Positions 62,521-64,000 of a DNA stretch of 64,000 nt are shown here, piece by piece. The stretch covers positions 1 through 64,000 of the forward strand of contig NZ_PPFX01000002.1 of assembly GCF_002898515.1 (NCBI RefSeq), given 5' to 3'. The notes below the pieces were generated by a model. The model was not told where the DNA came from, ran no database searches, and worked only from the letters and a program-made list of their open reading frames with translations. Each line of letters opens with the position of its first letter. Within the stretch, counting starts at the first letter, position 1. The stretch comes from Geothermobacter hydrogeniphilus. Lineage in GTDB: Bacteria; Desulfobacterota; Desulfuromonadia; Desulfuromonadales; Geothermobacteraceae. Position numbers and translations under genes: made by a program.

Positions 62521-63312
62521 ATGGCAAAGGATTTCAAAACCAGGGTACGGGAACAGTTTTCGCGTACCGCGGATGGTTATATTCACGACAAGGGGTTTGC
62601 CGGCGGCGCGGATCTGGAAGAGGCCCTGAACCTGCTGCAGCCGGGCAGCGACGACACCCTGCTCGATGTCGCCTGCGGCGGTGGCCACACGGCGATGTTT
62701 TTCGCCCCGCATGTCCGCTCGGTGGTCGCTTCCGACCTGACCATGCAGATGCTGAAAAAAGCCCAGGAATTTCTCAGCGAGGAGGGCCGGGTCGACAATG
62801 TCACCTTTCGGGAAGCCGATGCCGAGGACCTGCCCTTCCCGGCCGGGTCCTTCACCGCCCTGACCTGCCGCATCGCCCCCCACCATTTCGCCGACGTTCC
62901 CCGCGCTCTCAACGAATTTCACCGGGTGCTGCGGCGTCATGTCGGGCGGATGGTCATCATCGACACGCTGTTGCCGGACGACCCGGAAATCGCCGAATTC
63001 TATCAGACCATGGAACAGATGCGCGACCCGACCCATGTCCGCGCCTACACCGAACCGGAATGGGTGCGCATGGTCAGTGGCGCGCTGTTCGACGTCAAAC
63101 ACACCGCCATCTTTCCCAAGACCCACGATTTCCCCGAATGGTCCCGCCGTTCCGGCCTTGATGCCGCCGGCGTCAAGCGCCTCAACCAGTTCTTCATCGA
63201 CGCCCCGGACAAGATCCACGACTATTTCCAGATCGAAACCTTCGCCGGAGAGGTCGAAGCCTACACCGACCGCAAGCTGCTGATCTACGCGACCCGGATT
63301 GATAAGAAGTAG
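62521..63312 (+). CDS. Class I SAM-dependent methyltransferase (UbiE/Methyltransf_11 type)
   Basis: The 263-residue protein has SAM motif I LLDVACGGGHTAMFFAPH (about 47-64), DLTMQMLKKAQEFL (motif II region), EADAEDLPFPAGSFTALTCR (motif III) and RIAPHHFADVPRALNEFHRV. UbiE-type small-molecule methyltransferase; substrate unknown. CAGGAGCAGTT precedes ATG 62521, which is preferred to an earlier ATG. Confidence 0.86.
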   Translation: MAKDFKTRVREQFSRTADGYIHDKGFAGGADLEEALNLLQPGSDDTLLDVACGGGHTAMFFAPHVRSVVASDLTMQMLKKAQEFLSEEGRVDNVTFREADAEDLPFPAGSFTALTCRIAPHHFADVPRALNEFHRVLRRHVGRMVIIDTLLPDDPEIAEFYQTMEQMRDPTHVRAYTEPEWVRMVSGALFDVKHTAIFPKTHDFPEWSRRSGLDAAGVKRLNQFFIDAPDKIHDYFQIETFAGEVEAYTDRKLLIYATRIDKK

Positions 63313-63690
63313 AGGTTCAAGGCGCAAGGCGCAAGGCGCAAGGAGAAGTGTGAGGCTGGGGGCTGGAAAAGCAAACAACATCTGCCATAAAACGGCTACG
63401 CAGAGTTGGCGGAAAAGAACCGCCCCGACCTGCGGCGACAGAGACGCTCAGGTCTATACCTGAACGATACGTTGAAGGGCGAGGGATTTTGTTTCAGATC
63501 AAGGCGCGCGCCGATGAGCGCGGAGGCGTAGCGGCAGCTACGTCGCACAAGCGAAGAGGGGCGTAACGCAGAGCTGAAGCAAAAGAACCGCCCCGAGCAC
63601 CAATGAGCGCGGGGTCGTAGTGGCAGCTATAGTCGCACAAGCGAAAAGGGGCGTAACGCAGAACTGGAGCAAAAGAACCGCCCCGCGCAC
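63313..63690. repeat. Cluster of repeats, family B tandem copies
   Basis: A short GGCGCAA triplet tandem (63319-63340) is followed by a GGCGGAAAAGAACCGCC hairpin (63408-63424) and then two 88-90-base units starting at 63514 and 63603. Each unit contains ATGAGCGCGG, a CGTAGCGGCAGCTACG-type palindrome, GTCGCACAAGCG and GGGGCGTAACGCAGA, and ends AAAAGAACCGCCCC. No gene in this stretch. Confidence 0.8.
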
Positions 63691-63691
63691 A

Positions 63692-63731
63692 CAAAAAAAG
63701 GGATGCCTTGCGGCATCCCTTTTTTTGTGTG
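63692..63731 (-). terminator. Intrinsic terminator of citrate synthase
   Basis: AAAAAAAGGGATGCC and GGCATCCCTTTTTTT form a stem with a TTGC loop and T-runs, 12 bases after the gltA stop. Confidence 0.93.
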
Positions 63732-63742
63732 CATATCACAGC

Positions 63743-64000
63743 TTACTTGATGCCGGCAGCGTCTTCCAGCATCGCCGTGGTAACCGACTTCGGACGCTCG
63801 ATGGCATAACCGAGAGCGCGGTCCCAGGTGATGTTGGCCAGGCAACCGATGGCACGACCGACACCGAACAGGACGGTGTAGAAGTCGTACTCGGTGACGC
63901 CGTAGTACCACTGGATGACGCCGGACTGGGCATCGACGTTCGGCCAGGGGTTCTTGGCCTTGCCGTGCTCCTGCAGAACACCCGGAGCCACTTCGTAGAT
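63743..64000 (-). CDS. gltA: Citrate synthase, eukaryote-like type (C-terminal part)
   Basis: Only the last 85 residues lie in the window. They read [20 protein letters not shown], then [20 protein letters not shown] and [14 protein letters not shown], matching the C-terminus of mitochondrial-type citrate synthases including the catalytic Asp/His neighbourhood ([14 protein letters not shown]). Geobacteraceae are known for this eukaryote-like enzyme. It condenses acetyl-CoA with oxaloacetate in the acetate-oxidising TCA cycle. The 5' part continues beyond the window. Confidence 0.92.
   Translation of the reverse strand: MYEVAPGVLQEHGKAKNPWPNVDAQSGVIQWYYGVTEYDFYTVLFGVGRAIGCLANITWDRALGYAIERPKSVTTAMLEDAAGIK

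Noticed and set aside
63513-63690. Possible CRISPR-like array
   Set aside because: Only two 89-base units with diverged internal palindromes, no regular spacers and no cas genes.

Overview
The window looks like chromosomal DNA of a Desulfuromonadales (Geobacter/Desulfuromonas/Pelobacter-type) bacterium. The evidence is the high GC content, several c-type cytochromes with CXXCH motifs, a cyclic-dinucleotide GEMM-I riboswitch, the 3' end of a eukaryote-like citrate synthase of the kind described in Geobacteraceae, and a probable selenoprotein. The assignment comes from gene content and is inference; no 16S rRNA gene is present.

Layout. 1-3.4 kb: a GEMM-I riboswitch with an intrinsic terminator, ahead of a two-gene unit for a secreted FN3/Ig/TSP3-repeat protein and a Big_5-type lipoprotein. 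3.6-6.7 kb: an AT-rich orphan gene, an FMN reductase, an IPT/TIG exported protein and a small membrane protein. 6.7-12 kb (minus strand): a BMP-type ABC importer (lipoprotein, double ATPase, two permeases) followed by a YdcZ-like permease. 12.2-14.3 kb: acetyltransferase, two small membrane proteins and a universal stress protein. 14.4-17.3 kb (minus): two tandem hexaheme cytochromes, a small exported protein and a frameshifted SIMPL gene. 17.5-25.1 kb: a GntR-like regulator, HyuA/HyuB (hydantoinase/oxoprolinase family) and a complete TRAP transporter, which reads as an uptake-plus-hydrolysis operon. 25.5-27.2 kb: a conserved protein of unknown function. 27.4-32.9 kb: a Lol-like export system (LolA-like protein, two FtsX permeases, LolD-like ATPase, outer-membrane barrel). 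32.9-37 kb: a chemoreceptor, a monoheme-cytochrome/porin fusion and a small monoheme cytochrome. 37-42 kb (minus): an ACP/acyl-AMP ligase/PlsC fusion, an AmmeMemoRadiSam-type radical SAM enzyme and a DUF3179 protein with an in-frame TGA. 42.3-47.8 kb (minus): the rod-shape operon mreB-mreC-mreD-mrdA-rodA. 48-54 kb: PpiD-like foldase, purC, TPR lipoprotein, tRNA-Ala, pabB, pabC and tRNA-Leu. 54-57 kb: an accessory patch with a gene remnant, a CNNM/CBS protein, a decayed HEPN-MNT remnant and a four-helix-bundle protein. 57.4-64 kb: a triple-repeat exported protein, cyclophilin, an rRNA methyltransferase, a permease of the DUF318 family, a SAM methyltransferase and the end of gltA.

The strongest unusual signal is the DUF3179 gene (37091-37990, minus). 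One reading frame runs through a TGA that falls where the family normally has the first Cys of a CPLC-type motif. A hairpin with SECIS-like geometry lies just downstream, so this is a probable selenoprotein.

Other points of interest are three copies of a MITE-like element with 15-bp terminal inverted repeats, one of which supplies the stop codon of the TRAP large permease; a likely ATT start codon for that permease; several families of palindromic repeats inside operons; and a three-domain ACP/ligase/acyltransferase fusion. I found no CRISPR array, rRNA, prophage or intact IS element.
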